Assembly (NCBI RefSeq): GCF_932526225.1
Contig: NC_064043.1
Span: 9,531,821 to 9,591,820, forward strand
DNA from: Nematostella vectensis
Lineage: Eukaryota; Cnidaria; Anthozoa; Actiniaria; Edwardsiidae
Direction of reading: 5' to 3'
Length of the DNA: 60,000 bases
Below the pieces are notes generated by a model, which ran no database searches, was not told the origin of the DNA, and saw only the letters and a program-made list of their open reading frames with translations. Position 1 is the first letter of the stretch; every line of letters begins with the position of its first letter. This document shows, in pieces, positions 1-11,364 of this stretch. The position numbers and the translations under genes were made by a program.

Positions 1-75
1 ATTTGCCTTTTCAACTGTTTCTTTTGCCATGTGCCATGATTCATGTTGCTGTGTTTACCTGTTTGAGCTCACCTT

Positions 76-885
76 GTGGTTAGGGTCATGGTACTAGGAT
101 GACATAATGTTACTAGGAATTGATTACATGCCATGTGGTTAGGGTCATGGTACTAGGATGCCATAATGTTACTAGGAATTGATTACATGCCATGTGGTTA
201 GGGTCATGGTACTAGGATGACATAATGTTACTAGGAATTGATTACATGCCATGTGGTTAGGGTCATGGTATTAGGATGCCATAGTGTTACTAGGAATTGA
301 TTACATGCCATGTGGTTAGGGTCATGGTACTAGGATGCCATAATGTTACTAGGAATTGATTACATGCCGTGTGGTTAGGGTCATGGTACTAGGATGCCAT
401 AATGTTACTAGGAATTGATTACATGCCGTGTGGTTAGGGTCATGGTACTAGGATGCCATAATGTTACTAGGAATTGATTACATGCCATGTGGTTAGGGTC
501 ATGGTACTAGGATGCCATAATGTTACTAGGAATTGATTACATGCCGTGTGGTTAGGGTCATGGTACTAGGATGCCATAATGTTACTAGGAATTGATTACA
601 TGCCGTGTGGTTAGGGTCATGGTACTAGGATGACATAATGTTACTAGGGATTGATTACATGCCGTGTGGTTAGGGTCATGGTACTAGGATGCCATAATGT
701 TACTAGGAATTGATTACATGCCATGTGGTTAGGGTCATGGTACTAGGATGACATAATGTTACTAGGAATTGATTACATGCCATGTGGTTAGGATCATGGT
801 ACTAGGATGACATAATGTTACTAGGAATTGATTACATGCCATGTGGTTAGGGTCATGGTACTAGGATGACATAATGTTACTAGGA
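76..885. repeat. 59-bp minisatellite, about 14 copies
   Basis: Head-to-tail copies of a 59-bp unit containing GGTTAGGGTCATGG and TACTAGGATG(A/C)CATAATG; successive GTGGTTAGGG starts fall at 76, 135 and 194. Copies differ by single bases (ATGCCATGT versus ATGCCGTGT). The 74 bases just before the array (2-75) recur almost unchanged at 1292-1365, so the array and the following 78-bp array lie between two copies of the same single-copy segment. It probably lies in an intron or 5' flank of the RCC1-repeat gene that starts its visible exons at 1397. Confidence 0.95.
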
Positions 886-930
886 CCACAAGTCAATATA
901 CTAGGGTCATGCTGCTGGCTAATGTTGCTA

Positions 931-1170
931 AGGTTACATATCATGTTACTATGATCATGTTGCCAGGTGTCACATGTCATGTTACGTAGTTTACATATCA
1001 TGTTGCTAAGGTTATATATCATGTTACTATGATCACGTTGCCAGGTGTCACATGTCATGTTACTTAGTTTACATATCATGTTGCTAAGGTTATATATCAT
1101 GTTACTATGATCATGTTGCCAGGTGTCACATGTCATGTTACTTAGGTTACGTATGATGTTGCTAAGGTTA
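931..1170. repeat. 78-bp minisatellite, 3 copies
   Basis: The phrase AGGTTA(C/T)ATATCATGTTAC starts at 931, 1009 and 1087, with a fourth partial start at 1165, giving a 78-bp period. Within the unit a shorter ATGTTRC-type motif recurs, so it may be derived from a shorter ancestral repeat. Open frames through it are an artefact of the repeat. Confidence 0.9.
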
Positions 1171-1396
1171 TATATATATTCTAGGATCAGATAATCATGT
1201 GTTCAGTGCTGTGCATTTCAAAGTTTTCTAGCCATTTTTCTTGGGTGTCTCGTCACATGTCATATCTATTGTAGTATTTTTTTTATTGCATGATTTGCCT
1301 TTTCAACTGTTTCTTTTGCCATGTGCCATGATTCATGTTGCTGTGTTTACCTGTTTAAGCTCACCTTAATAATTGTGGTTGTATATTTGTGTTTAG
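1171..1396. other. Intron/flank with duplicated segment
   Basis: The segment 1292-1365 repeats window bases 2-75. The stretch ends with TTTGTGTTTAG at 1386-1396, a plausible 3' splice site for the exon beginning at 1397. No gene is seen. Confidence 0.6.
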
Positions 1397-4300
1397 GTGT
1401 CTCCTGGGTCTTGTGTTACCGATGTTGCTGCTGGATTGAGGCACTCTGTTGCTGTCCTTGGTGAGCTTAAATGCAATAATGTTGCTGTCCTTGGTGAGCT
1501 TAAATGCAATAATGTTGCTGTCCTTGGTGAGCTTAAACGCAATAATGTTGCTGTCCTTGGTGAGCTTAAACGCAATAATGTTGCTGTCCTTGGTGAGCTT
1601 AAACGCAATAATGTTGCTGTCCTTGGTGAGCTAAAATGCAATAATGTTGCTGTCCTTGGTGAGCTTAAATGCAATAATGTTGCTGTCCTTTGGTGGAGAT
1701 GAAAATGATAGGAACATTTCGATTTACAATGGCAGAGGGATGATGACGATGAACATTTTTTATTGTACACTAAAAAAGGTTGTAGTGTGCACTGAAATCT
1801 TGCGTAGTCACCATACTCATCCCTTCGCCATCATATAACTTAAGGACTAATGATGATGGCGGTGGTTGTGATGATGCTTGATTATTCTTATGATGCACAT
1901 GATGCTCTTGGTGATGATTATGATGATGATACTAATGATCGTGATGGTGGTGTTGATGAGGATGATGCTGATGATAAGGCGTCTGATGACGATTTTTGTT
2001 TTTACTTTCTAGCTGATGGATCTGTGTGGTCTTGGGGGGATAACAAAAAAGGGCAACTCGGTTGTAGCAGGGAGCGGAGCAAGAAGTGCATCCCTTTTCC
2101 CGTACAAGGTGACTCAACAAGATTCCTTGTATTGTTCTTAACTTTCTTCTTCCTCCCGCGCATAAATGTTTTTCCCTACTCGTATCATCGCCCGTGCGCT
2201 CAGCTACCAAATATGGTGTTTATTTTTTTGAAAGTTATTCGCAGTTTTTATTAAACGTCTCAACCTACTTGTCTCATATTTTAAAATACCGACTGCTATT
2301 TGTAGTGTCGTTTGAAGGCTGTCGAGGAAAATCAATTGCTGTTGGACTCCATCACACCGTCCTTCTCACAGGTTGGTCAAGCAACACAGAAACGTTAATT
2401 AATTTTAATGCACTTGCCATAGGTCAGCCAAAACTGTTCTCTTGCTTTCCTTAATCGGTTTTCGCGAAAGAAGTCACAATTTTAACGCAAGGTTTATTCA
2501 AGTATCTATAAAGCCCAAGGTCACACTGTGACTTGTGTCGGAAATGTAATAGAAATGTAATAGAAATGTAATAGAAATGTAATAGAAATGTAATAGAAAT
2601 GTAATAGAAATGTAATAGAAATGTAATAGAAATGTAATAGAAATGTAATAGAAATGTAATAGAAATGTAATAGAAATGTAATAGAAATGTAATAGAAATG
2701 TAATAGAAATGTAATAGAAATGTAATAGAAATGAAATAGAAATGTAATAGAAATAGAAATGTAATAGAAATGTAATAGAAATGTAATAGAAATGTAATAG
2801 AAATGTAATAGAAATGGAGTTTTATTATAGATATCTTTTGACTCCTGTATAAGTTCGCTCCTCGTAGACCGAGCTCGCGTTTGTTCTGTTTCGCTTTACA
2901 TGGATCATTCATACATCAATGCGATTGGCTAATCTAAAAAGTTCATTGTCTCTAAGTGAACAGTAACAATGTTTTAACGCAATATTCGCAGCACTTGGTC
3001 CAACTTTGTGTTTTTTTTTAGACGCAGGTGCGGTTTATTGTTGGGGCTCAAACCAGCACGGACAGTGTGGCGCTTCTCTGCTTCAAGTCATACAGAAGAA
3101 TCCAACAGATATCTCCACAAATAGTGACCCTACCAGCAACACGGAGAGCAAAGAGCCCGCAATGAAGCTTAAGATCGAGTCCGTCCCAGTCCCCATGCGA
3201 GTCCGCGGCCCATTAAATGACGCTTGCGTGAGAGAGATCCACAGTGGTTGGAGTCACGTGGTTGTCGCAACAGGTTAAACAAGTTATTTTATCGCTTATA
3301 ATTGTTAATGAAATTTAAACCTGTTTTGTCACGCTCCTTATTTCCTTATTTCCGCTAAGATATTTTGACTGGTTCTCACACAGGCCGATATCCTATGATA
3401 TTGACCCCGATATCGGACTGCAAATACTCACGAAAAATAATCTATTGCTAGGAGCATTATTTTACCCGACCAAAAAATCCTTGAAATAAAAACGTAAAAA
3501 ATAAACATATATATAAACATACATAAACGGTACGTGATCTTGGATTACTGAATTGGGTCGAATTATATTTTGACGATGAAGGCCTACCTACCGATTAACA
3601 AAACGAATACACAATAGTATGAAAGCTAACGAAAAACACATCTCTACACTACATGAATGAAAAAAAGGAAGTCTTTTTTTTTGCCCAGATCAAGGGCGCG
3701 TTTACACCTGGGGAAGAGCGGACTATGGTCAGCTTGGCGGGGGAGACGAACTCCAACAGAACGGCCATTCAGCCGAGCCACGAGAAGTCAAGTGTTTACG
3801 GGGAGTAAAACAGGTTTGAACGCGTCATTTTATTACGTCATTTAAAGGCCATGTTACATACTTTTCTCATTCTTTGTTGCAACTTGCAACAACATTAAAA
3901 AATTGCAGTAGAAGTTGCAAAAAAGGGATCTGTTACACGCGTAGTTTTCTTTGCAACTCCCAACGCAAGAAAGATTAGGTTGCGAGTTGCCGTAAAATTG
4001 CCTTGAAAGGGTGCATTGGTACATCTAGTACGTATTTTAACCATACTGACGTATTAAGCATAATGACTTATGATTTTGTAGTGAGCATTATCCACTGAGC
4101 ATCGTTCAAGACGTCCTTAACTAAACATACCCTTTTTAATTCAATGCGTCATCTTAGAAAAAATGAAATGATAGCCTTCTAGCTATGAATTCCTCTAACA
4201 TCTACTTTATTTTAATTGTATTTGGTTTCAGTTGGCTTGTGGCGCAGAGCATAGTATTGCTATATCAGGTGAGTTTATTATTTAAAGCATGTCAACGAAG

Positions 4301-4973
4301 CCATACTTTTTACGTTAGCTTTCGCAATAAACATATAAAAACATACATAAACGGTACGTGATCTTGGAATACTGAACTAGATCGAATTATATTATATGAC
4401 GAAGGCATCCCACCGATTAAAAAAATGAATATATAATAGTATGAAAGATTACGAAATCACACCTCTACACTACATAAATGAAAAAAAGAAAGTCTTTTTT
4501 GCGCAGATCAAGGGCGCGTTTACACCTATAGAAGAGCTTCTTTGGGTAGCATTGCCATACCAAACTCTTCTTCGATATGCTGTGGTATTGTCGTCTTAGT
4601 TTAAGTGAAAGATTGTACGTACAAAACGCAAAATAAGCTTGTCAGACCCGAGAATTCTCGTGCGTTTCGGAACACTAGCGCATGTTGGTAAACGCTGAGT
4701 GCATATTTGGTAAATTAGATGACTCTGTTCATAACAGCCGTTTTGTTTGAATTGACACTTTGCTGTTGCCTAGGTGACGGGCAAGTACGGACGTGGGGTT
4801 GGAATGAGCATGGAATGTGTGGAACTGGGGACGAGTCTAATGTACTTTCTCCTGTATTGGTGTCAGCGGTACAGCGTAGTTTAGTCATGCTCGTGGGATG
4901 TGGAAGTGGCCACTCTTTTGCTGTTGTCAAGACACGACTGATGCAGGATTTTCGAGACGATGAAAAAAACTAA
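1397..4973 (+). CDS. RCC1-repeat protein, SERGEF-like (partial, spliced)
   Basis: Seven exons can be joined with GT-AG boundaries and consistent phase: 1397-1460, 2013-2108, 2306-2371, 3022-3273, 3689-3813, 4232-4268 and 4774-4973 (TAA). The product is a run of RCC1 blades: GSVWSWGDNKKGQLG, GAVYCWGSNQHGQCG, GRVYTWGRADYGQLG and GQVRTWGWNEHGMCG, alternating with VAAGLRHSVAVL, LACGAEHSIAIS and VGCGSGHSFAVV strands. The family forms seven-bladed beta-propellers, often acting as guanine-exchange or scaffold proteins. The terminal WGWNEHGMCG blade followed by a short tail resembles SERGEF (DelGEF), which is an inference from pattern. The 5' exons lie upstream, outside the window. The acceptor of the third exon could also be at 2317. 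Intron 1 and intron 5 carry an unusual splice-donor minisatellite and a partial exon copy. Confidence 0.8.
1448..1690 (+). repeat. 33-bp minisatellite repeating an exon end and splice donor
   Basis: Units of 33 bp begin at 1448, 1481, 1514, 1547, 1580, 1613 and 1646, with a degraded copy at 1679. Each contains GTTGCTGTCCTTG followed by GTGAGC, which is the last 13 bases of the 1397-1460 exon plus its 5' splice site. Seven near-identical donors therefore lie at 1461, 1494, 1527, 1560, 1593, 1626 and 1659. Because 33 is a multiple of three and the unit has no stop in the exon frame, using a later donor would add 11-residue VAVLGELKCNN-type repeats without breaking the frame. Confidence 0.92.
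1850..1990. repeat. GAT/ATG-rich simple sequence in intron
   Basis: Low-complexity (GATGAT)n-like DNA inside the first visible intron of the RCC1-repeat gene. Open frames through it are compositional. Confidence 0.7.
2541..2815. repeat. 11-bp minisatellite (AAATGTAATAG)n, about 25 copies
   Basis: Nearly perfect head-to-tail AAATGTAATAG units, interrupted once near 2730-2757. It lies in the intron between the 2306-2371 and 3022-3273 exons. An 11-bp unit cycles through all frames, producing the false Phe/Leu/Tyr-rich open frame on the minus strand. Confidence 0.95.
3505..3722 (+). repeat. Intron/exon segment, first copy of a local duplication
   Basis: This segment, ending inside the genuine exon 3689-3813, is similar to 4331-4541. 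Shared landmarks are ACATAAACGGTACGTGATC, the AATAGTATGAAAG block, TACACTACAT, AAGTCTTTTTT, and the exon start CAGATCAAGGGCGCGTTTAC. Confidence 0.85.
3846..4015. repeat. Possible short MITE-like repeat
   Basis: It begins AAGGCCATGTTACAT and is rich in GTTGCAA/TTGCAAC words. The right end of a similar GTTGCAA-rich tract near 9880-10150 reads CGTGTAACATAGCCTTA, the reverse complement of the same end. The repeat family assignment is inference. Confidence 0.4.
4331..4541 (+). pseudogene. Degenerate partial exon copy in intron
   Basis: A copy of 3505-3722 about 820 bp downstream, including an acceptor-like GCGCAG and the first 20-odd bases of the RCC1 exon. The copy then reads ACACCTATAGAAGAGC, so the WGR core of the blade is lost, and it diverges without a donor. 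It is most simply a dead exon duplicate. Confidence 0.8.
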
Positions 4974-5778
4974 GATTCATGAATAGTTATTTATTGTAAG
5001 GGGCCTCCTCATACCAGCCTTTTAGACTTTTTTAAATCGTCTATTCAATTCTATATAGCTTATTTATCAATGTAGTTTATGAATTAATATTTGTATTTCT
5101 TAAATTAGTATTTTTATTATATTAGGAATTATTGTAAATAGGCCGAATTCAGTGGTCAGACTGACAGGTGTTCTAATAACAATGTCTGCCTATATTTCAA
5201 GATATGAAATGTCAGGTTTCCTGTAATGCAGGCGTTTACCCGGTGTAAACGGTGAAAAACTAGCCTCGAGCCACGAATTGCATTGTGGGCTAGATTTAAG
5301 GATGATGTGAAATCACCCAAACCCCCTGGCCCTTTTGGCTCACGGCTAATCACAAGATGCACCTGTTCAATAAACCTAAAAAAATCACATTTTCTTGTAA
5401 ATCAAATGTTACTGGGAAAGTGGCGAAAACAAAACAAAAAAGGTTAAGAAGCTAAGATTCGACTTTTTGTGTTACGCCGTTCCATTCCACCTACTTCTTG
5501 AAGAAGTCTTATTAGAGATGAAAATTTGAATACCAACTTTTGGTGTATCGTATTTATTTCACGATATGTCCAAAATATTATAAACGAAAACTAAGTTTGT
5601 GGTAAGAGGGCTCTTAGATCATAATACATGATATGTTTACCGCTCAGATAGCCCTAGACCTGCCATGTTTTGCTTTCTCGACCTGCGGATCCCTGCTCTC
5701 GTCCAATCACAGTCCATTGTTTGCTATGAAGAAACAGTGTTTAGTAAACAATAAGTTCTATTCCTTCGTACTTCCGAA
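4974..5778. other. Intergenic region
   Basis: AT-rich sequence after the RCC1-repeat stop codon. AATAAA at 5369-5374 could be a polyadenylation signal for that gene. The stretch also holds the promoter side of the downstream WSC gene. No further coding sequence is convincing. Confidence 0.5.
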
Positions 5779-8005
5779 ATGTGGCTAAGGGATTTATTCG
5801 GTAAGTCTTTTTTTTCTTTCTCTTCCAAACAATTGTTGGTGGGTAAATAGTAAATACTTATTTTTGTTATTTGCAGTGCTCATCGTTATTGCTGTGGCGT
5901 GTAAGTACCATTGTATTATTCATTCTCGTCTTTGGCGTTTAAACTAGGAACTTGTTTTTCTGCTCCACATGTTTTTTTTTATCAAATTTTACAAATGTTC
6001 ACATAACCTCACTATCACTCACTATCGATAATTGCGGGCAATGCATAAAAAGAAGTATTATATACTTATTTGTTAATCAAATGTAACCGCGTCGTTTGAT
6101 CTTCTATGCAGTGATGAAGGCCTGCAAGAGATGATGCTAGTGAATGTCTTTGAAATTTGGCCCATTACGCCGCATTTTATGCTCCCACTCAATACCGAGT
6201 GAAAACAAAATATAATCATCTATTTTCATCAGCTAAATATCGATCAAAGTATCAGACTTTATTCCATAAATAGAAGTCATGTTTTATAAGCACCAAGTTG
6301 TATAATACTTTTTTTATGCAATCTCTATAAAAATGCTCTTTGTTGTAGTTTCTTTAATAAAACACACAGCTAAATAAAAAGACTTTGTGTGTCTGTGCTA
6401 TTCATTGCCTCTTAAGGCGTGTCACGAGCCTCGACTTAGTCTAGTTTCGTTTTATTCGTCTTATAACCACCATCTAAAATTCAAAAATGGGATCTAATTA
6501 TCACTTCCATCTCTTCTCATGATATACGTACACTCACTGCATCTCTTCTCATGGTAACGTGATGTATGTACCCTCACCGCATCTTTTTTCGTGTGTTCTC
6601 ATCCTCAGGTGTCACGGCCGCAGCATGGCCTGCTTTACTGGATGACGAGCCCAATGTTGCAGCCGGTAATAAGTTTAGCTCTTAAACAGTATCAGTATAG
6701 AATCATGTATATGATCTAATAATCACGAGGGCACGAGAAACTCTAATAAGCCACACGCTCAAAGAACATGCTCAACAAACACGTGTTTCTTAAGAATATG
6801 CACACGTGCGCACTAGAAACGTATCTAATCAGTATTCTCTACAAACGTACACTTGTCATGTATGACGAGCAAGGGCAACAATCTCGTTCAATAAGCACGG
6901 CGTTGGGGAGGATTTCTGGGGAGAACAATATGAAGTGACGAGGTTTGAAAAGCGAAATTTCGCTAGAATATAAAAACCCTAAACATTTTCGTTCAGTTTA
7001 CGGTGTTCTTACTTAGATATTGTGTGTCCCAGAGAAGATGCATTTTATCAAGAGAATTGGAAATTCCGAAGATTCGAGGAGTCTTTTCTATATTAGGGAA
7101 AACACGGGGGTTTCCCTGATACTAACAATGGGGTGGGCGGCCTCTAGGTACAGATATTTTCTTGAAATATAAGTTAACCGTTGTGTGATTATGCACCCCT
7201 CGTTGTAGACTATCTTGGCTGTTATAAAGACGATAAAGCTCCGCTTACTTACTGGCACAATAACATCCAAGATCGCTCGCTAGCCTACCCTATCAAGAAT
7301 TACTTTGGTTCTGTCAAGAAATGTGTTGACGCATGCGCAGATAAGTTTTACCCTTACGCCGGGCTTCAGGCGGGATTCCTGTGTTTCTGTGGCACAGATT
7401 TCAATAAATATGGCCGACTGGATGATAATTTCTGCAACATAAAGTGTCGAGGGAACCACATCTCAACTAAGCACCTACAAAGAACCAAGCATGGGGAATT
7501 CTGGCTGGACTGTGGCGGCAAGTGGGCAAACTCTATATATTCCAGTAAGTCCAGCCAAACTTGTCATTTATTTTGTATATTCCAGGAAGTCCAGCCACAC
7601 TTGTCATTTATTTTGTATATTCCAGTAAGTCCAGCCACACTTGTCATTTATTTTGTATATTCCAGTAAGTCCAGCCACACTTGTCATTTATTTTGTATAT
7701 TCCAGGAAGTCCAGGTACACTAGTCATTTATTTTGTATATTCCAGGAAGTCCAGGTACACTAGTCATTTTTTTTGTATATTCCAGGAAGTCCAGGTACAC
7801 TAGTCATTTATTTTGTATATTCCAGTAAGTCCAGGTACACTATATATTTATTTTTTATATTCCAGGAGAAAAGCGTAATAAACAACAAATACCGTACAAC
7901 AAAAATAAGATTTTTCACGATTTTTCACCTAAGGCACCTAATTGGAGACTTAAAGTGCTGATCCCAGCGAAAAAGGATTTGTTACAATCCGTATTTCATT
8001 GTTAA
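5779..8005 (+). CDS. Secreted WSC-domain protein (spliced)
   Basis: Exons with matching phases: 5779-5800 (ATG), 5877-5900, 6609-6665, 7209-7544 and 7866-8005 (TAA). The first three short exons encode an N-terminal hydrophobic signal peptide (LIVIAVACVTAAAW). The large exon encodes one WSC domain, from YLGCYKD through a Cys-rich core (KKCVDACADKFYPYAGLQ, FLCFCG) to CGGKWANSIYS, with the usual conserved cysteines. WSC domains are thought to bind carbohydrate and occur in secreted or cell-surface proteins. The final exon gives a short basic tail; an alternative last exon is 8847-8926 (acceptor CTTTCCAG, ends TAA), in the same phase. Start choice rests on the signal peptide. A 40-bp minisatellite occupies the last intron and covers both splice sites. 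Confidence 0.75.
7541..7865 (+). repeat. 40-bp minisatellite spanning exon donor and acceptor
   Basis: Units of 40 bp (TTGTCATTTATTTTGTATAT then TCCA-G-(T/G)AAGTCCAG) run from the WSC exon end to the next exon. Copies with GTAAGT at 7545, 7625, 7665 and 7825 are good 5' splice sites. All copies end in a T-rich tract plus CAG, which also resembles a 3' splice site. The intron 7545-7865 consists almost wholly of this repeat. Confidence 0.88.
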
Positions 8006-9229
8006 AAAAAAGATATATCGATACTTTTATAAAAAAATGTTATCACAACATCCACATTAGTAACCAGGCTTTGTCACATTATTCAATTGCACCTACGTAG
8101 ATGATTCTACTTTCGGTTTGCGTTTCTAACTCTAAAATCTTTGCGAAGAACGGACGCTCCGTGATTAGGCAGAAAACATTTACCTTGTTGCCCTCTATAA
8201 AACTACGTATTGATTTCCCAGTATTTTAAAAATTAAAGAACTTATCCAAATAAGAGTCGAAAAATAAAAATAAAAAACGAAAACGCATACGTCACTTTAT
8301 AGGCACCCTGCCGAATAATGTTATAAAGCTACATTTATCATTGCAGATACTTCAACAGCTAAGATTTTTCTGTTGTGACGCCATGTGATGACGTCATCGC
8401 CTGATGACGCCATGTGATGACGGGATCGCATGGACGAAAATATAGAGATTTTTAAACAATGATGCCATGCCTAAATTCATTCACCAATGTATTGCGGATT
8501 TATAACGTCTTTAAGTTTTCCTAGCAGCAGCCCACAGAGAAATGTCCCAACACCCTTAAGTTCAGTCGTTTATTTTGTTTTGGATACCCAATGAATTCAG
8601 GTGCGTACCCAGGATTGGCCGAGGGGGAGGGGGGAGGGGGGTGCGCAGTCATAGGAATCATATGGAAAAAGCATAGTATTTGAAGATTCCAGAGTCAATA
8701 AGAAATTACCTATTTTTTTGCCGCCAAGAGGGGTGCGCGGGCACTCCTCTGTATTCGCGCCTGCCGTCCAGGAATCAATGTATTCTTTAATTGGCTCGAT
8801 ATTGTAGCTGATCTTGTAATAGCGGAGTGATCATATTACTTTCCAGCATACGGGTTACTGCAGCAAGAACACCGCATTGCTGAGGCGAAGATGGATGATT
8901 CGTGGCTTTGGAACAGGAAAAAATAAGGTGTGAATCGGCTTAAAATAGGTAAAGGTACCACCATAGGTAAAGCCCGAATCCAGAAATTGCCAACCCTACC
9001 AACAGAAACCACGGTTTTGAACGACTCCAAAATCCAAGTTTTGAGACAGATTGATAAACTTGTTCAGCTGATAAGACCTACATTTGGTTGCATGAGAAGA
9101 CGATATACTTTCAGAAACCTAGAGAAGGACAGACGCCCTTATTACTCTAAGAAAAGTTTAAGTAAAACGATAATAAAACATATAACAAGTCGTTGATGAT
9201 GATATTTGAAATCTGCTGAGTATATAATG
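8006..9229. other. Non-coding, scattered repeats
   Basis: It contains a small GTGATGACG-type repeat at 8375-8425 and a G-rich repeat-like piece at 8600-8760 (GTGCGTACCCAGGATTGGCC then G-runs), a type that recurs near 11200. A possible alternative terminal exon of the WSC gene lies at 8847-8926. Nothing else is recognised. Confidence 0.5.
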
Positions 9230-9312
9230 ATGGTACTAATGATGATGATGAAGATGATGATGATGAAGACGATGGCGATGGCGATGGCGATGGTGATGGT
9301 GATGGTGATTAG
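9230..9312. repeat. (GATGAT)n / (GATGGC)n simple repeat
   Basis: A pure trinucleotide/hexanucleotide tract with no coding context. Confidence 0.9.
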
Positions 9313-11185
9313 GATGATTAAATCATAACTTACTTTGACTATACGTTATGGGTTGCAGTCTTCTCAGAGATGACGTCACGGCTACTTGTCGCAAGGCTGA
9401 CACGATGACCAGACGAAATGCAACCTGGGAAAAATCATGCTAGTCCAATAATCTGACAAATTCATAGATGTCATCGTCCCCACTCAGTTTTGCCCTGTTC
9501 TCTATCGCATTCGATTGACTATAGTTTAGACATACACAAGTTTGTCAATTTATTGGACAACCCTTACGAGAGCAGAAGAAAATAGAGCTCAATGCAGCCG
9601 TGCTTGGTGTCAGTCTGAAACACCAATCCCAGGAACGCTCGTGCAGTGAAACAAGGGACATGTTCTTCATGTTGTTTTTCATTTAATGTTAGAATAAAAA
9701 AAGATGTAAACGCGATCTATTCTATCTATCTCGCTTTTCACATAAATTTTAAATTTCTGCGCGAGAACTTCATGTTTACAGTAAAGTATTTCTTAATAAA
9801 TAAATAAAACAGTTATTTTGTTTGTTATCACAGCAGCAAACAAGCGAAAGTCCAGAGAGCTTTCGCTACATTACGAGAAAAATTACCCTGTGTATCATGT
9901 TTTTGCAACTCGCAATTCAACTTGCAAAACCATTTCAAATGAGCCAATCATCGCGCTTTATTTCTCCCGGGATAAGGAGGCGACCACTACTGTAAATTAT
10001 AATTTAAATGCGGGCACATTGCAAGTTGCAAAGAAAAAGAAGGAAAAATGCAAGCGTGTACCAGCATTCCTCTGCGACCTGCAAAATTTTATTTGTCATT
10101 GTGTTGTGCAAATTGCAGGAAAAATTCCTTCGTGTAACATAGCCTTAAACTGACCAAATATTTTTTTGTCCGCAAATGACATTTTGTACCTTGGCCTAAG
10201 GCAACGTTTTGTTATCTTTTAATTTGTTTTAGAGAAAGCAGATAAACCTTTGTTGTTTCAGCCCATGAAAGCTTAGTGGTTGTCTTCATATGTTCGCAAA
10301 AGACAGGGGAATCCCTGTCTTTGACCATGACTAAAGACCGAATTAGTACGATTATTATCTAGGTTTCGAATCATTTTAAAATTCAATGCCTTTGCTTAAA
10401 AAAATGACAAATAAGCAATTCCGTACTACCTTGTATTAGGCGGGCTAAGGGGACACTACAATACAATTACTCCACCAAGAAGTGGTTTTAACCCGTTCTC
10501 TGTTCCAAGCCAAAAGACTTGCATGCTCAAAGAAAACCCTCTGATTATTCATGTTGTAAACTCGGGAGACATTTTCACGTGCAGGGACATTTCGAAAGAT
10601 AAGATAAAACTGCGTTACCAGGATCACGAACAAAAAAATTGGCAGAAACGAGTCACTTTACCGTCTTTTTTATTAATTTATAATAATGGAATATATTCTA
10701 ATATAGTTTTTTTTACTATAATTTTCAGAAAAAAGGACAATTTACACAAGAAAGGTTGCAATTTTTAGCGAAATGTTTTTTTCCGGTCCACCCCTGGACC
10801 GTTACTTGCCTTTGCAAGTATTTCTAGCATGTATTAACTTTTCGCATACATCCCTCTTTTTCTGGTGTGTTTAGCGAGCTAGCTAGCATGGCCTCTCGTA
10901 TTTAATTATAGTAACAGACTCTGCCAGACAAACAGATCTTTGTGAAGAGAACTGCATATCAGGGACTTCCCAGAGACGATACCTAAACTACAAAACCTTA
11001 CTTTAACTATGACCATCTTTCAACCCTTTTGAGTAAACTGAGAACTGTTCAACATCTAAGAATTCTTCTGAGAGCTTACAGTACCTTGCTTTTACAGCCA
11101 CAAAAAAGCCCTTGGAAATTCTATGATTTTGCAGCGCCTTTCTAAAAAATGGACGTTCATGGTGCGTTTCCTTGGATGTTAAATT
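9313..11185. other. Non-coding, possible repeat-derived sequence
   Basis: No gene is recognised. The 111-codon open frame at 9818-10153 lies in GTTGCAA-rich sequence whose right end (GTAACATAGCCTTA) mirrors the left end of 3846-4015, so it is more likely a repeat than a gene. Confidence 0.45.
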
Positions 11186-11199
11186 TGCCTTGCCCCAGG

Positions 11200-11345
11200 C
11201 CCGTACCCAGGGGGGGGGGGGGAAGGTGCGATATCCGAAAAAGTGGACCTAATTTTTTCCCGGGGAGGGGGGGGGGGAGAGGGAGTAAGTTCTTTGATAA
11301 AAATCTGACCACTCCCGAAAGAATTAAAAGGGATTTTTTTTAATG
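11200..11345. repeat. G-run-rich repeat fragment
   Basis: CCCGTACCCAGG followed by two long G-runs around a short unique core. A related GTACCCAGG plus G-run motif occurs near 8605, and CCGTTGTGGGGG plus GGTACGGGCC occurs near 31110. It probably belongs to a dispersed non-autonomous family. Confidence 0.5.
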
Positions 11346-11364
11346 TTTTGTGGTATCTCCACGG

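Noticed and set aside
861-1136. 91-codon minus-strand frame
   Set aside because: It lies in the 59-bp and 78-bp minisatellites and just repeats their unit.
2451-2912. 153-codon Phe/Leu/Tyr-rich minus-strand frame
   Set aside because: It is a product of the 11-bp (AAATGTAATAG)n repeat.
9818-10153. 111-codon open frame as a gene
   Set aside because: No domain; GTTGCAA-rich sequence shared with 3846-4015 suggests a repeat.
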